Assembly (NCBI RefSeq): GCF_003385775.1
Contig: NZ_QRDP01000004.1
Location: 1,473,763 to 1,537,762 of the forward strand
Reading direction: 5' to 3'
DNA length: 64,000 nucleotides
Source of the DNA: Parasphingopyxis lamellibrachiae
Lineage (GTDB): Bacteria; Pseudomonadota; Alphaproteobacteria; Sphingomonadales; Sphingomonadaceae
Under the pieces are notes generated by a model, which did not search any database, had not been told where the DNA came from, and saw only the letters and a list, made by a program, of their open reading frames with translations. Of the stretch, positions 57,443-64,000 are shown in pieces. The translations under genes and the position numbers were made by a program. Position 1 is the stretch's first letter. Each line of letters starts with the position of its first letter.

Positions 57443-57583
57443 AATATGCCCTTCCATAGAATTAATCGGCCAAAGAGCGTCATGGCCCCCGGCATTCATA
57501 CATTCTTAACAGTTTTGCCCGGTTCATGCCACGGCGCGCATCGCGCATTTCTGTCCCGATTTGAGGCAGTTGCTATGGGTGTC

Positions 57584-58078
57584 CTACGGGGTTTCGACGA
57601 CCCTCGGCGCGACCAGTGCAACGAGCGCCTCGCATCCCGCGGCATCTTCCGCATCGAATCGCGCGGCGATCGGACTGTCGATATCGAGAACCCCGATCAA
57701 TGCGCCCTCGACCATGATCGGCACGACGAGTTCGGACCTTGAAGCCGCATCGCAGGGGATATGGCCCGGAAACGCCTCGACATCGTCGACGAGCTGCGTA
57801 GCGCGCGTCGCGGCAGCCGTTCCGCAAACACCCGCCCCCACCTTTATGCGAATACAGGCCGCCTTTCCCTGGAAGGGCCCCAGAACAAGCTCGTCATCAA
57901 TCATCCGGTAAAATCCCGCCCAGTTGATATCGGGCAGATATTCCCAGAGCAGGGCTGCGATATTGGCCATATTGGCGATTGCATCGGGTTCGTCGGCGGT
58001 CAGGCCGTCAACCGCCGAGACGAGGTCTGCATAGAGCGCCGCCTTGTCCGAAGGTTCGGCGATATCGAAACTGTGCAT
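57584..58078 (-). CDS. msrC: Free methionine-(R)-sulfoxide reductase (GAF domain)
   Basis: A 164-residue GAF-domain enzyme. The three catalytic cysteines are at 75 (KAACIRIKVGAGVC), 85 and 109 (HIPCDAASRSELVVPI), the same spacing as E. coli fRMsr. It reduces free methionine-R-sulfoxide with thioredoxin. It follows arfB on the same strand, sixteen bases apart, so the two may be one transcript. Confidence 0.9.
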   Translation of the reverse strand: MHSFDIAEPSDKAALYADLVSAVDGLTADEPDAIANMANIAALLWEYLPDINWAGFYRMIDDELVLGPFQGKAACIRIKVGAGVCGTAAATRATQLVDDVEAFPGHIPCDAASRSELVVPIMVEGALIGVLDIDSPIAARFDAEDAAGCEALVALVAPRVVETP

Positions 58079-58094
58079 GGTAACGGTCCTGATT

Positions 58095-58508
58095 CTAGTC
58101 GATTTGCGGTTTACCGCGCGCCTGTTTGATCTGCCCGCGCACCTTTTTGCTGTCCACCCGCCTTGCCTTGGCCGCGCGGCTCGGCTTGGTCTTTATCCGG
58201 CGGGCTGGGCGGTGATGGGCTTTTTCGAGCAATGCGGTAATCCGGGCAATGGCCTCGCGGCGATTGGCTTCCTGGCTCCGATGGTTGCGCGCGGTAACGA
58301 CAAGCACACCCTCTGCGGTCATCCTGTTGCCGGCCAGTTCCCGCAGTCGCCGATATATCGACGGCGCCAGACCAAGCGCAAAGACGTTGATACGCATTTG
58401 CACGGCCGTCGCCACTTTGTTGACATTCTGCCCACCAGGGCCCGTGCCAGAGAGATGGCGCTCCTCGACGGCATCGGGAGGAATAGTGGAGAAATCGAAA
58501 CCGGCCAT
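58095..58508 (-). CDS. arfB: Peptidyl-tRNA hydrolase ArfB (ribosome rescue)
   Basis: A 137-residue protein with the release-factor catalytic motif GTGPGGQNVNKVATAVQMR (GGQ at 25-27) and a basic C-terminal tail (AKARRVDSKKVRGQIKQARG) that enters the mRNA channel of stalled ribosomes. ArfB hydrolyses peptidyl-tRNA when no stop codon is present, as a partner of trans-translation. The start at 58508 is preferred to the TTG at 58544 because AAAGGGG precedes it. Confidence 0.92.
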   Translation of the reverse strand: MAGFDFSTIPPDAVEERHLSGTGPGGQNVNKVATAVQMRINVFALGLAPSIYRRLRELAGNRMTAEGVLVVTARNHRSQEANRREAIARITALLEKAHHRPARRIKTKPSRAAKARRVDSKKVRGQIKQARGKPQID

Positions 58509-58571
58509 GCGCCCCTTTAACCGAACTCGGGAGGAGCTGTCCAAATCGGGTCAGCAAACGCAACCCTTCGG

Positions 58572-59216
58572 TTAGCCAGGCGTCCAGTCGCCGAAACTGT
58601 CCGGCACCCGGGCTTCCGCCTCGATCGCCGCCTTGCCCTGGCGGGGCACACCGATCGACCGCGCATGGAGCAGCATCGGCCCCTTGCCATTGGCATAGAC
58701 CGGATCGCCCATGATCGGTGCGCCGAGCCCCTCTTGTGCATGGACGCGCAGCTGGTGCGTTCGCCCCGTCTCAGGTCGAAATTCGATCAGCGTTTTGCCG
58801 CCGTCCGTTATCAGCCGTTTCCAGTGCGTCCTTGCTGGTTTGCCGCGCGAGCTCCCCTCCACCCACCAGCCGCGTTCGCGGGTCGACTTTTTCTCAAGCG
58901 GGATATCGATCAGCCCCTCTTCGCCATCGGTCTCGCCATCGAGCACAGCCCAATAGACTTTGGTTATCAGACCCTCGGAAAAACTCCGGTTGAAGCGCTT
59001 AAGCGCCTTGGGATTGCGCGCGAGCAAAAGGCAGCCGCTGGTATCCTGATCGAGGCGGTGAACAATCATCGGCGACCGGGCAAAGCCCATGCGCAATTCC
59101 TCTAGCCGGTCCTCGATACAATCACCGCCGCGCTTCGTCCGCGTTACGGGCAAACCGGCAGGTTTGTCGATGACGATAGCCTCGCCGTCGGAGAAGAGGA
59201 TGCGATCATCCAACAT
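58572..59216 (-). CDS. RluA-family 23S/tRNA pseudouridine synthase
   Basis: A 214-residue enzyme with MIVHRLDQDTSGCLLLARNP carrying the catalytic Asp, EFRPETGRTHQLRVHAQEGL and a short C-terminal region. It lacks an N-terminal S4 domain, so it resembles RluA or TruC-like rather than RluC/D. The position modified cannot be told. The ATG at 59216 is chosen because GGGGCGC precedes it and the sequence starts DDRILFSDGEAIVIDKPAGL. The upstream ATG at 59228 is an alternative. Confidence 0.85.
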   Translation of the reverse strand: MLDDRILFSDGEAIVIDKPAGLPVTRTKRGGDCIEDRLEELRMGFARSPMIVHRLDQDTSGCLLLARNPKALKRFNRSFSEGLITKVYWAVLDGETDGEEGLIDIPLEKKSTRERGWWVEGSSRGKPARTHWKRLITDGGKTLIEFRPETGRTHQLRVHAQEGLGAPIMGDPVYANGKGPMLLHARSIGVPRQGKAAIEAEARVPDSFGDWTPG

Positions 59217-59269
59217 GCGCCCCGCCATGACAGTGCGGTGCGCGGCAAGCAACAGAAAGCGGTGTCCTG

Positions 59270-59872
59270 CTAAACCACAGCGTCGATGGCCGTCTTGGTT
59301 GCCGCAACCTTTTCATCGCCATGCATCATCAACTGATCGGCGGCGAAAAACGCCACGTCATGAATGCCGAGAAAGCCGAGCACATGTTTCAAGTACCCGC
59401 TGGCAAAGTCGATCGTGCTGCCGACTTCGGTTCCGCCGGAGGCAATTGCCACATAGGCCTTTTTGCCTTCCAATAGGCCGACCGGCCCGGTGTCTGTATA
59501 TTTGAAGGTCTTGCCCGCACGGGCAACCATGTCGATCCAGGCTTTGAGGCTTGCCGGAATGCCGAAATTGTAAATGGGCGTGCCGATTACGATTATCTTG
59601 GCCGCTTCAAGCTCAGCGACCAGCGTATCGGAAAGCGTCAGAGCCTTTGCCTGGCTGTCATCCCGCTCTTCCGCCGCTGTGAAATTGGCGTTGATCCAAT
59701 CGTCGCTAACAAACGGCAAACCCTGGGCAACATCGCGCGCTACAATTGCCGCATCAGGATTTTCCGCCGCGAGTTTGGCGATCAGATGATCGGTAAGCGC
59801 ACGGGAATTCGATCCGGCGGAACGACCGCTGGAATCGATACGCAGCAGGGTGGGAGCATGGGTAATGGACAT
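59270..59872 (-). CDS. azoR: FMN-dependent NADH-azoreductase
   Basis: A 200-residue flavodoxin-like enzyme with LLRIDSSGRSAGSNSRAL near the phosphate-binding loop and IVIGTPIYNFGIPASLKAWI at the flavin site, followed by KKAYVAIASGG. AzoR reduces azo dyes and quinones with NADH and protects against quinone stress. It lies downstream of the pirin gene on the same strand, and both are divergent from a LysR gene that probably controls them. Confidence 0.93.
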   Translation of the reverse strand: MSITHAPTLLRIDSSGRSAGSNSRALTDHLIAKLAAENPDAAIVARDVAQGLPFVSDDWINANFTAAEERDDSQAKALTLSDTLVAELEAAKIIVIGTPIYNFGIPASLKAWIDMVARAGKTFKYTDTGPVGLLEGKKAYVAIASGGTEVGSTIDFASGYLKHVLGFLGIHDVAFFAADQLMMHGDEKVAATKTAIDAVV

Positions 59873-59949
59873 CGGAATCTCCTTGGAACGATGGAAAATG
59901 GGAAAATCGGGTGTGAGATCGAACGAGGAGCGGTCAGGCCCCTCTTTCG

Positions 59950-60666
59950 CTAGTGCGTGGCGGCTGGAACTTCAGCGAGGAGAAACTCGGTATCGTCCAG
60001 CGCTTCGATGCTGAGCGACGGTTCATCGGCAATGGCAGCGGCATCGCGGGCGTCGAGATCAACGCCATTGACCCGCAACCGCCCTTCCGAAACGACCAGA
60101 TAGCCGCGATATCCCTCCGCAATTTCATGTTCGATCTCCGTACCACTCGTTAGCGTGGCACCGGAGAGCCGGGCATCGGCGCGGATCCACAATGCGCCCT
60201 GTTCAAGATCGGCGTTGAAACCGCTGGCCAACACTTCGAGCGAGCCGGCACGATCGCCCTTGGGAAACTGCTTGGCGTCCCAGCGCGGCATGCCGCCATT
60301 CTCCTTCGGCTCAATCCATATCTGGAACAGCCGGGTTTCTTGGTCGCCGAGATTATATTCGCTGTGTTGAATGCCCGTACCGGCGCTCATCACCTGGACA
60401 TCGCCGGCCAGAGTATGGCCTTCATTGCCCATGGAATCGCGGTGCGTGATGGCACCCTGACGAACATAGGTGACGATTTCCATATCGCGATGCGGATGGG
60501 TGGGAAAACCGCTTTGCGCGCCAATCTCGTCATCATTCCAGACGCGAAGCGCGCCCCAGCCCATCCGTGCGGGATCACGATAATCGCCAAAGGAAAAATG
60601 GTGGCGGGCATTGAGCCAACCATGATTGGCATGGCCAAGACTGGTGAAAGGGCGTTTCTCGATCAT
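59950..60666 (-). CDS. Pirin-family cupin protein (YhaK type)
   Basis: A 238-residue bicupin. The N-terminal metal site is FPTHPHRDMEIVTYVRQGAI with the HSEYN motif following (GTGIQHSEYN). Pirins bind iron; some have quercetinase activity, others sense redox state. The ATG at 60666 is chosen because the conserved region starts soon after. It leads the pirin-azoR operon, divergent from lysR, a frequent arrangement for quinone response. Confidence 0.9.
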   Translation of the reverse strand: MIEKRPFTSLGHANHGWLNARHHFSFGDYRDPARMGWGALRVWNDDEIGAQSGFPTHPHRDMEIVTYVRQGAITHRDSMGNEGHTLAGDVQVMSAGTGIQHSEYNLGDQETRLFQIWIEPKENGGMPRWDAKQFPKGDRAGSLEVLASGFNADLEQGALWIRADARLSGATLTSGTEIEHEIAEGYRGYLVVSEGRLRVNGVDLDARDAAAIADEPSLSIEALDDTEFLLAEVPAATH

Positions 60667-60738
60667 CTGACTGTTCCTTGCTTTACTATCTCGTTGACAC
60701 CCAGATAGCGCTCTGCGATTGGCAATAAATAGAAACAT

Positions 60739-60757
60739 TGGAAAAGCATCGTTTCCA
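60739..60757. promoter_or_regulatory. TGGAAA-N7-TTTCCA inverted repeat, possible LysR operator
   Basis: TGGAAA at 60739-60744 and TTTCCA at 60752-60757 form a perfect inverted repeat of LysR-box size, directly before the lysR ATG at 60762 and 72 bases upstream of the divergent pirin gene. It probably binds the LysR protein. Confidence 0.5.
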
Positions 60758-60761
60758 TTTT

Positions 60762-61736
60762 ATGCCCAATCTACCCGATCTCGAAGCCTGGGCGATATTC
60801 GCCAAAGTCGTCGAACTGCGGTCTTTCACTGCTGCTGCGGAAGAGCTCACGATTTCGAAGGCGACCGTATCCAAGGCCGTCAGCCGGCTCGAACGGTCCC
60901 TGGGCGTGCAGCTTTTCCACCGAAGCTCACGCCATCTGTCGCTGACGGAAAGCGGACGGGAGCTTGCCGGGAGAGCTCAGCAACTGCTCAGCCTTGGCGA
61001 GGAAGCGGAGGACGCCGCGCGCGACGAAGCAACCAATCCGCGCGGGCTGGTCCGCCTTGCCGCGCCGATGAGTTTCGGCATTGCCCATGTCGGCCCGGCA
61101 CTGCCGGATTTTCTGGCGCTCTACCCGGATATCGCCATCGATCTCCATCTGAGCGACGAGGTCGTCGATATTGTCGCTGGCGGGTTCGACGCCGCGCTCA
61201 GGATCGGCGCATTGCCCGACAGCACATTGAAAGCGCGCCGCCTCGCGCCGGTCAGCCGCCATCTGGTCGCCTCGCCAGCCTATCTCGAAAGCCGCGGCCG
61301 CCCCGCGCACCCATCGGAACTCAAAGACCATGATTGTCTCTGCTATGCCTATCTGCCCAATCCGGAGAGCTGGCGCTTCACTCACAAAAATGGCGAGGAA
61401 GCGCATATTCGGCCAAGCGGCCCGCTGCGCGCCAATAACAGCGATGCGATGATACCGGCTCTCAAAGCCGGACATGGCATAGCGCTTGTCCCCGACTTCA
61501 TGTTGCAACAGCATGAGAACGGGCAGGGCCTGGAAAAATTGCTGACAGAATGGTCGGCGCCGTCCGTCGCGCTCCATCTGGTCACCCCTCCCGGTAGCCT
61601 GCGCCCGACGCGCGTGACGGCTTTGGTCGATTTTCTGGCCAAACGGTTCGGCCGGTCGTCATGGGAAAAGACCCACAATTCCAGCCCGCAAACCACTGAG
61701 TCCCAAATGTCACAGGTGCGCGACTCGCGGAGTTAA
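60762..61736 (+). CDS. LysR-family transcriptional regulator
   Basis: A 324-residue regulator with a winged helix-turn-helix (FTAAAEELTISKATVSKAVS, RLERSLGVQLFHRSSRHLSL) and an effector domain with the VRLAAPMSFGIAHVGPALPD segment of the CrgA/AphB-like group. These regulate divergent genes in response to quinones or aromatic compounds. The ATG at 60762 is chosen over the TTG at 60738 because a palindromic operator lies immediately upstream. Its stop overlaps the CtrA box of the next gene. Confidence 0.9.
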   Translation: MPNLPDLEAWAIFAKVVELRSFTAAAEELTISKATVSKAVSRLERSLGVQLFHRSSRHLSLTESGRELAGRAQQLLSLGEEAEDAARDEATNPRGLVRLAAPMSFGIAHVGPALPDFLALYPDIAIDLHLSDEVVDIVAGGFDAALRIGALPDSTLKARRLAPVSRHLVASPAYLESRGRPAHPSELKDHDCLCYAYLPNPESWRFTHKNGEEAHIRPSGPLRANNSDAMIPALKAGHGIALVPDFMLQQHENGQGLEKLLTEWSAPSVALHLVTPPGSLRPTRVTALVDFLAKRFGRSSWEKTHNSSPQTTESQMSQVRDSRS

Positions 61737-61747
61737 CGGGCCTTTAA
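61733..61747 (+). promoter_or_regulatory. Perfect CtrA box (TTAA-N7-TTAA) upstream of ctrA
   Basis: TTAA at 61733-61736, seven bases, TTAA at 61744-61747: a full CtrA site 92 bases before the ctrA start. Two GANTC sites lie just before it at 61698-61702 and 61722-61726. This fits autoregulation together with CcrM methylation as known for Caulobacter ctrA. Confidence 0.7.
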
Positions 61748-61838
61748 CCTTTTGCGTTCATATCTCTCATGGTTAATGAATTGCACTCAGCCGTTCGGGA
61801 CATGTTCTCGTTCGGTGCCACAAACAAGGGGTAACCTG

Positions 61839-62540
61839 ATGCGCGTGCTGCTGATCGAAGACGAGCCCACCACGGCAAAGAGCATTGAAATGATGCTCAC
61901 GACCGAAGGCTTTAATGTTTATACCACCGATCTTGGCGAAGAAGGCCTCGATCTGGGCAAGCTCTATGATTACGATATCATATTGCTCGACCTGAACCTG
62001 CCGGACATGCACGGCTATGACGTGTTGAAAAAGCTGCGCCTATCCAAGGTCCAGACCCCGGTGCTCATTCTTTCCGGCATTGCCGAGATGGACAGCAAAG
62101 TCCGCAGCTTCGGCTTCGGCGCTGACGATTATGTCACCAAACCGTTTCACCGCGAAGAGCTGGTCGCCCGCATTCATGCTGTTGTGCGCCGCTCCAAAGG
62201 CCATAGCCAGTCGGTTATCAAGACCGGCAAGCTCGCCGTTAATCTCGACGCCAAGACCGTTGAAGTGGATAGCAACCGCGTTCACCTGACCGGTAAGGAG
62301 TATGCGATGATCGAGCTGCTCTCGCTACGCAAGGGCACGACCTTGACCAAGGAAATGTTCCTGAACCACCTTTATGGCGGCATGGACGAACCGGAACTCA
62401 AGATCATCGACGTCTTCATCTGCAAGCTCAGAAAGAAGCTCAGCCTCGCATCCGGCGGCGAAAATTACATCGAAACCGTCTGGGGCCGCGGCTATGTGCT
62501 GCGCGACCCGGAAGAGGAAGAACAGGCGCAGGTCGCCTGA
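61839..62540 (+). CDS. ctrA: Cell-cycle master regulator CtrA
   Basis: A 233-residue OmpR-type response regulator. Receiver: acidic pocket Glu7-Asp8, phosphorylated Asp51 ([17 protein letters not shown]), Lys104-region [22 protein letters not shown]-binding domain: [51 protein letters not shown]. The whole protein matches CtrA of alphaproteobacteria, which controls cell-cycle or motility genes depending on the order. The ATG at 61839 is the family start. A perfect CtrA box precedes it and a strong terminator follows. Confidence 0.97.
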   Translation: MRVLLIEDEPTTAKSIEMMLTTEGFNVYTTDLGEEGLDLGKLYDYDIILLDLNLPDMHGYDVLKKLRLSKVQTPVLILSGIAEMDSKVRSFGFGADDYVTKPFHREELVARIHAVVRRSKGHSQSVIKTGKLAVNLDAKTVEVDSNRVHLTGKEYAMIELLSLRKGTTLTKEMFLNHLYGGMDEPELKIIDVFICKLRKKLSLASGGENYIETVWGRGYVLRDPEEEEQAQVA

Positions 62541-62586
62541 TCGTTTCACGCTACTGAGCGGGGTTTCCGAATCTTGATAATGGGGC

Positions 62587-62619
62587 AAGGCCGCGGCATG
62601 AAAAGGCCGCGGCCTTTTT
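62587..62619 (+). terminator. Terminator after ctrA
   Basis: AAGGCCGCGGC at 62587-62597 and GCCGCGGCCTT at 62606-62616 form a perfect eleven-base stem with an eight-base loop and a T-run at 62615-62619. It ends the ctrA transcript. Confidence 0.85.
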
Positions 62620-62721
62620 CATCTGCCCGCGGCCCAAACTCCGTCCCGGCCTTCCTGACCGGCAATATGCGCGCTCATATCGCCAAGCGCCGCCAGGTGA
62701 GTTGAACAAAAGACCCCGCTC

Positions 62722-62741
62722 GTGCATTGATTACAATGCAC
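62722..62741. promoter_or_regulatory. Perfect 20-base palindrome just before the ATP-grasp start
   Basis: GTGCATTG at 62722-62729, ATTA, and CAATGCAC at 62734-62741 make a perfect eight-base inverted repeat that ends one base before the ATG at 62743. No Shine-Dalgarno motif is visible between it and the start, so it could be a DNA operator or a hairpin covering the start. Confidence 0.5.
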
Positions 62742-62742
62742 A

Positions 62743-64000
62743 ATGGCAAGAACATATTTTGACGAGATTTGGGGAAAGAGCAGGGGGCGAAAGCCCCGGC
62801 CCGGTTTTGAGTCCATCGCACAATGGATCCGCGAAACCCCGAGACGCGAACTGGGCCGCCGTCAGAACTCCGCAGAAGCCGCCTTCCGACAGCTCGGTAT
62901 CACGTTCAACGTCTATGGCGATGAAGACGAAGCGGAACGGATCATCCCCTTCGATATCGTTCCGCGTATTTTTACCGCTGCGGAATGGGGTTCGCTCTCC
63001 GTCGGGCTGGAGCAACGCGTAACGGCGCTCAACATGTTCCTTGAAGATGTTTATGGCGACCGGAAAATTCTGAAAGACGGTGTGGTTCCTGCAGATCTCG
63101 TCCTGTGTAACCCGGGCTTCACTCCGCTGGTCAACGGCCATCGCCCACCGCATGGCATCTATGCGCATATCTGCGGGATCGACATGGTGCGAACCGGACC
63201 CGACGAGTTTCTCGTACTGGAAGACAATGCGCGCACGCCGTCCGGCGTTTCCTATATGTTGGAGAATCGGGAGGCGATGCTCCGGCTCTGCCCCGAACTG
63301 TTCGAGACGTTCGAGGTGGAACCGGTGGACGGCTATCCCGACGCTCTGGGCAGGATGATGCAGGCGGTTGCGCCGGAAGGCGCACCGGGCGACCCATGCT
63401 GCGTACTGCTGACGCCCGGCCATTTCAACAGCGCCTTCTATGAGCACAGCTTCCTCGCCGACAATATAGGGATCGAACTGGTCGAGGCTGCCGATCTTGT
63501 CGTCGACGACGATATCGTCTGGATGCGCACTATCGAGGGCCGCAAGAGAGTCGACGTAATATATCGCCGGATCGACGACGACTTTCTCGATCCCCTCGTC
63601 TTCCGGCCGGATTCGATGCTCGGCGTACCCGGGCTAATGGCCGCCTATTTCGCGGGTAATGTGACCCTGATTAACGCGCCGGGCGGCGGTATTGCCGACG
63701 ACAAGGCGATCTATTCCTATATGCCGGAAATCGTGAAATACTATTCGGGTGAGGATGCCAGGCTTCCCAATGTGGAAACCTGGCGCTGCCGCGAGCGCGA
63801 TGCACTCAAATACACGTTGGACAATCTCGCCGACCTGGTGGTGAAAAAAGTCGACGGGTCGGGCGGTTACGGCATGCTTGTCGGCCCGACATCGACAAAG
63901 GAGGAAATCGAGGAATTTCGGGCCGCGCTCAAGGCCAATCCGGACGGTTATATCGCGCAGCCGACACTCGACCTCTCCACGGTGCCGACACTGACCGACA
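62743..64000 (+). CDS. Circularly permuted ATP-grasp protein (DUF404/DUF407), 5' part
   Basis: A frame open from 62743 to the end of the window (419 codons). The N-terminal RTYFDEIWGKSRGRKPRPGF, LGITFNVYGDEDEAERIIPF and QRVTALNMFLEDVYGDRKIL, and the later DEFLVLEDNARTPSGVSYML, APGGGIADDKAIYSYMPEIV and VVKKVDGSGGYGMLVGPT, are typical of type 2 circularly permuted ATP-grasp ligases. These usually pair with an alpha-E helical protein and a transglutaminase-like gene in a peptide-forming or degrading cluster of unknown role. The rest lies outside the window. Confidence 0.85.
   Translation, partial: MARTYFDEIWGKSRGRKPRPGFESIAQWIRETPRRELGRRQNSAEAAFRQLGITFNVYGDEDEAERIIPFDIVPRIFTAAEWGSLSVGLEQRVTALNMFLEDVYGDRKILKDGVVPADLVLCNPGFTPLVNGHRPPHGIYAHICGIDMVRTGPDEFLVLEDNARTPSGVSYMLENREAMLRLCPELFETFEVEPVDGYPDALGRMMQAVAPEGAPGDPCCVLLTPGHFNSAFYEHSFLADNIGIELVEAADLVVDDDIVWMRTIEGRKRVDVIYRRIDDDFLDPLVFRPDSMLGVPGLMAAYFAGNVTLINAPGGGIADDKAIYSYMPEIVKYYSGEDARLPNVETWRCRERDALKYTLDNLADLVVKKVDGSGGYGMLVGPTSTKEEIEEFRAALKANPDGYIAQPTLDLSTVPTLTD

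Noticed and set aside
61752-61838. Longer start for CtrA at 61752
   Set aside because: The receiver domain begins at 61839 as in all CtrA proteins, and the upstream residues have no family counterpart.

Overview
The window comes from an alphaproteobacterium, most likely a member of the Sphingomonadales (Sphingomonas, Sphingopyxis or Parasphingopyxis type). This is inferred from the high-GC coding style, a CtrA orthologue with Asp51, a bactofilin paired with an M23 peptidase, a GTG-started rpoA, DUF3052 and RcnB/glycine-zipper proteins, and GANTC and TTAA-N7-TTAA signals. I cannot name a genus. No tRNA, rRNA, CRISPR array, transposase or integrase was seen.

Layout. 1-13.4 kb is chromosomal housekeeping and metabolism: the end of a nitroreductase gene, a DUF418 membrane protein, the bfd/bfr iron-storage pair, an Hpt protein, tusA-der, bamB with its yfgM-like partner, panB, an EEP-fold hydrolase, an HxlR/GFA pair, purT with an ArsC-like gene, a GNAT enzyme and an endonuclease III-like glycosylase. 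At 14.15-15.10 kb a visibly A/T-richer gene encodes a PUA/EVE-like domain fused to a T5orf172/MUG113-type GIY-YIG nuclease domain. Its start overlaps the stop of guaA, a known integration hot spot, and it is the best candidate here for an undescribed (defence-type) function. A reversed, soluble chemoreceptor-like protein, a secreted protein and a prolyl oligopeptidase follow.

20.8-45.9 kb holds the ribosomal superoperon on the minus strand, in transcription order rpsL-rpsG-fusA-tuf, rpsJ-rplC-D-W-B-rpsS-rplV-rpsC-rplP-rpmC-rpsQ-rplN-X-E-rpsN-H-rplF-R-rpsE-rpmD-rplO-secY-adk, and then, after a 5.6 kb interruption, rpsM-rpsK-rpoA-rplQ from its own sigma70-like promoter. The interruption carries gdhA, an SRPBCC protein, a DUF3052 protein and a rimK/rimB pair convergent with an aspartoacylase-like M14 enzyme. 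Palindromic repeats sit between secY and rplO and between rpoA and rplQ. Several ribosomal proteins carry unusual charged or RGG-type extensions, most strikingly S5 and L3.

46-64 kb contains a uracil-DNA-glycosylase-family protein, secreted serine hydrolases, a sulfotransferase/class IV aminotransferase pair, the M23-bactofilin morphogenesis pair behind a GANTC cluster, PDH E2/E3, a USP, an RcnB/glycine-zipper protein, fRMsr, arfB, an RluA-type synthase, an azoreductase/pirin operon divergent from a LysR regulator, ctrA with a perfect CtrA box, and the start of a circularly permuted ATP-grasp gene that runs off the window.

Functionally the window combines translation machinery with cell-cycle control (CtrA, probable CcrM sites, Hpt, bactofilin), iron storage, central metabolism (PDH, GDH, PanB, PurT, GuaA) and redox or xenobiotic response.
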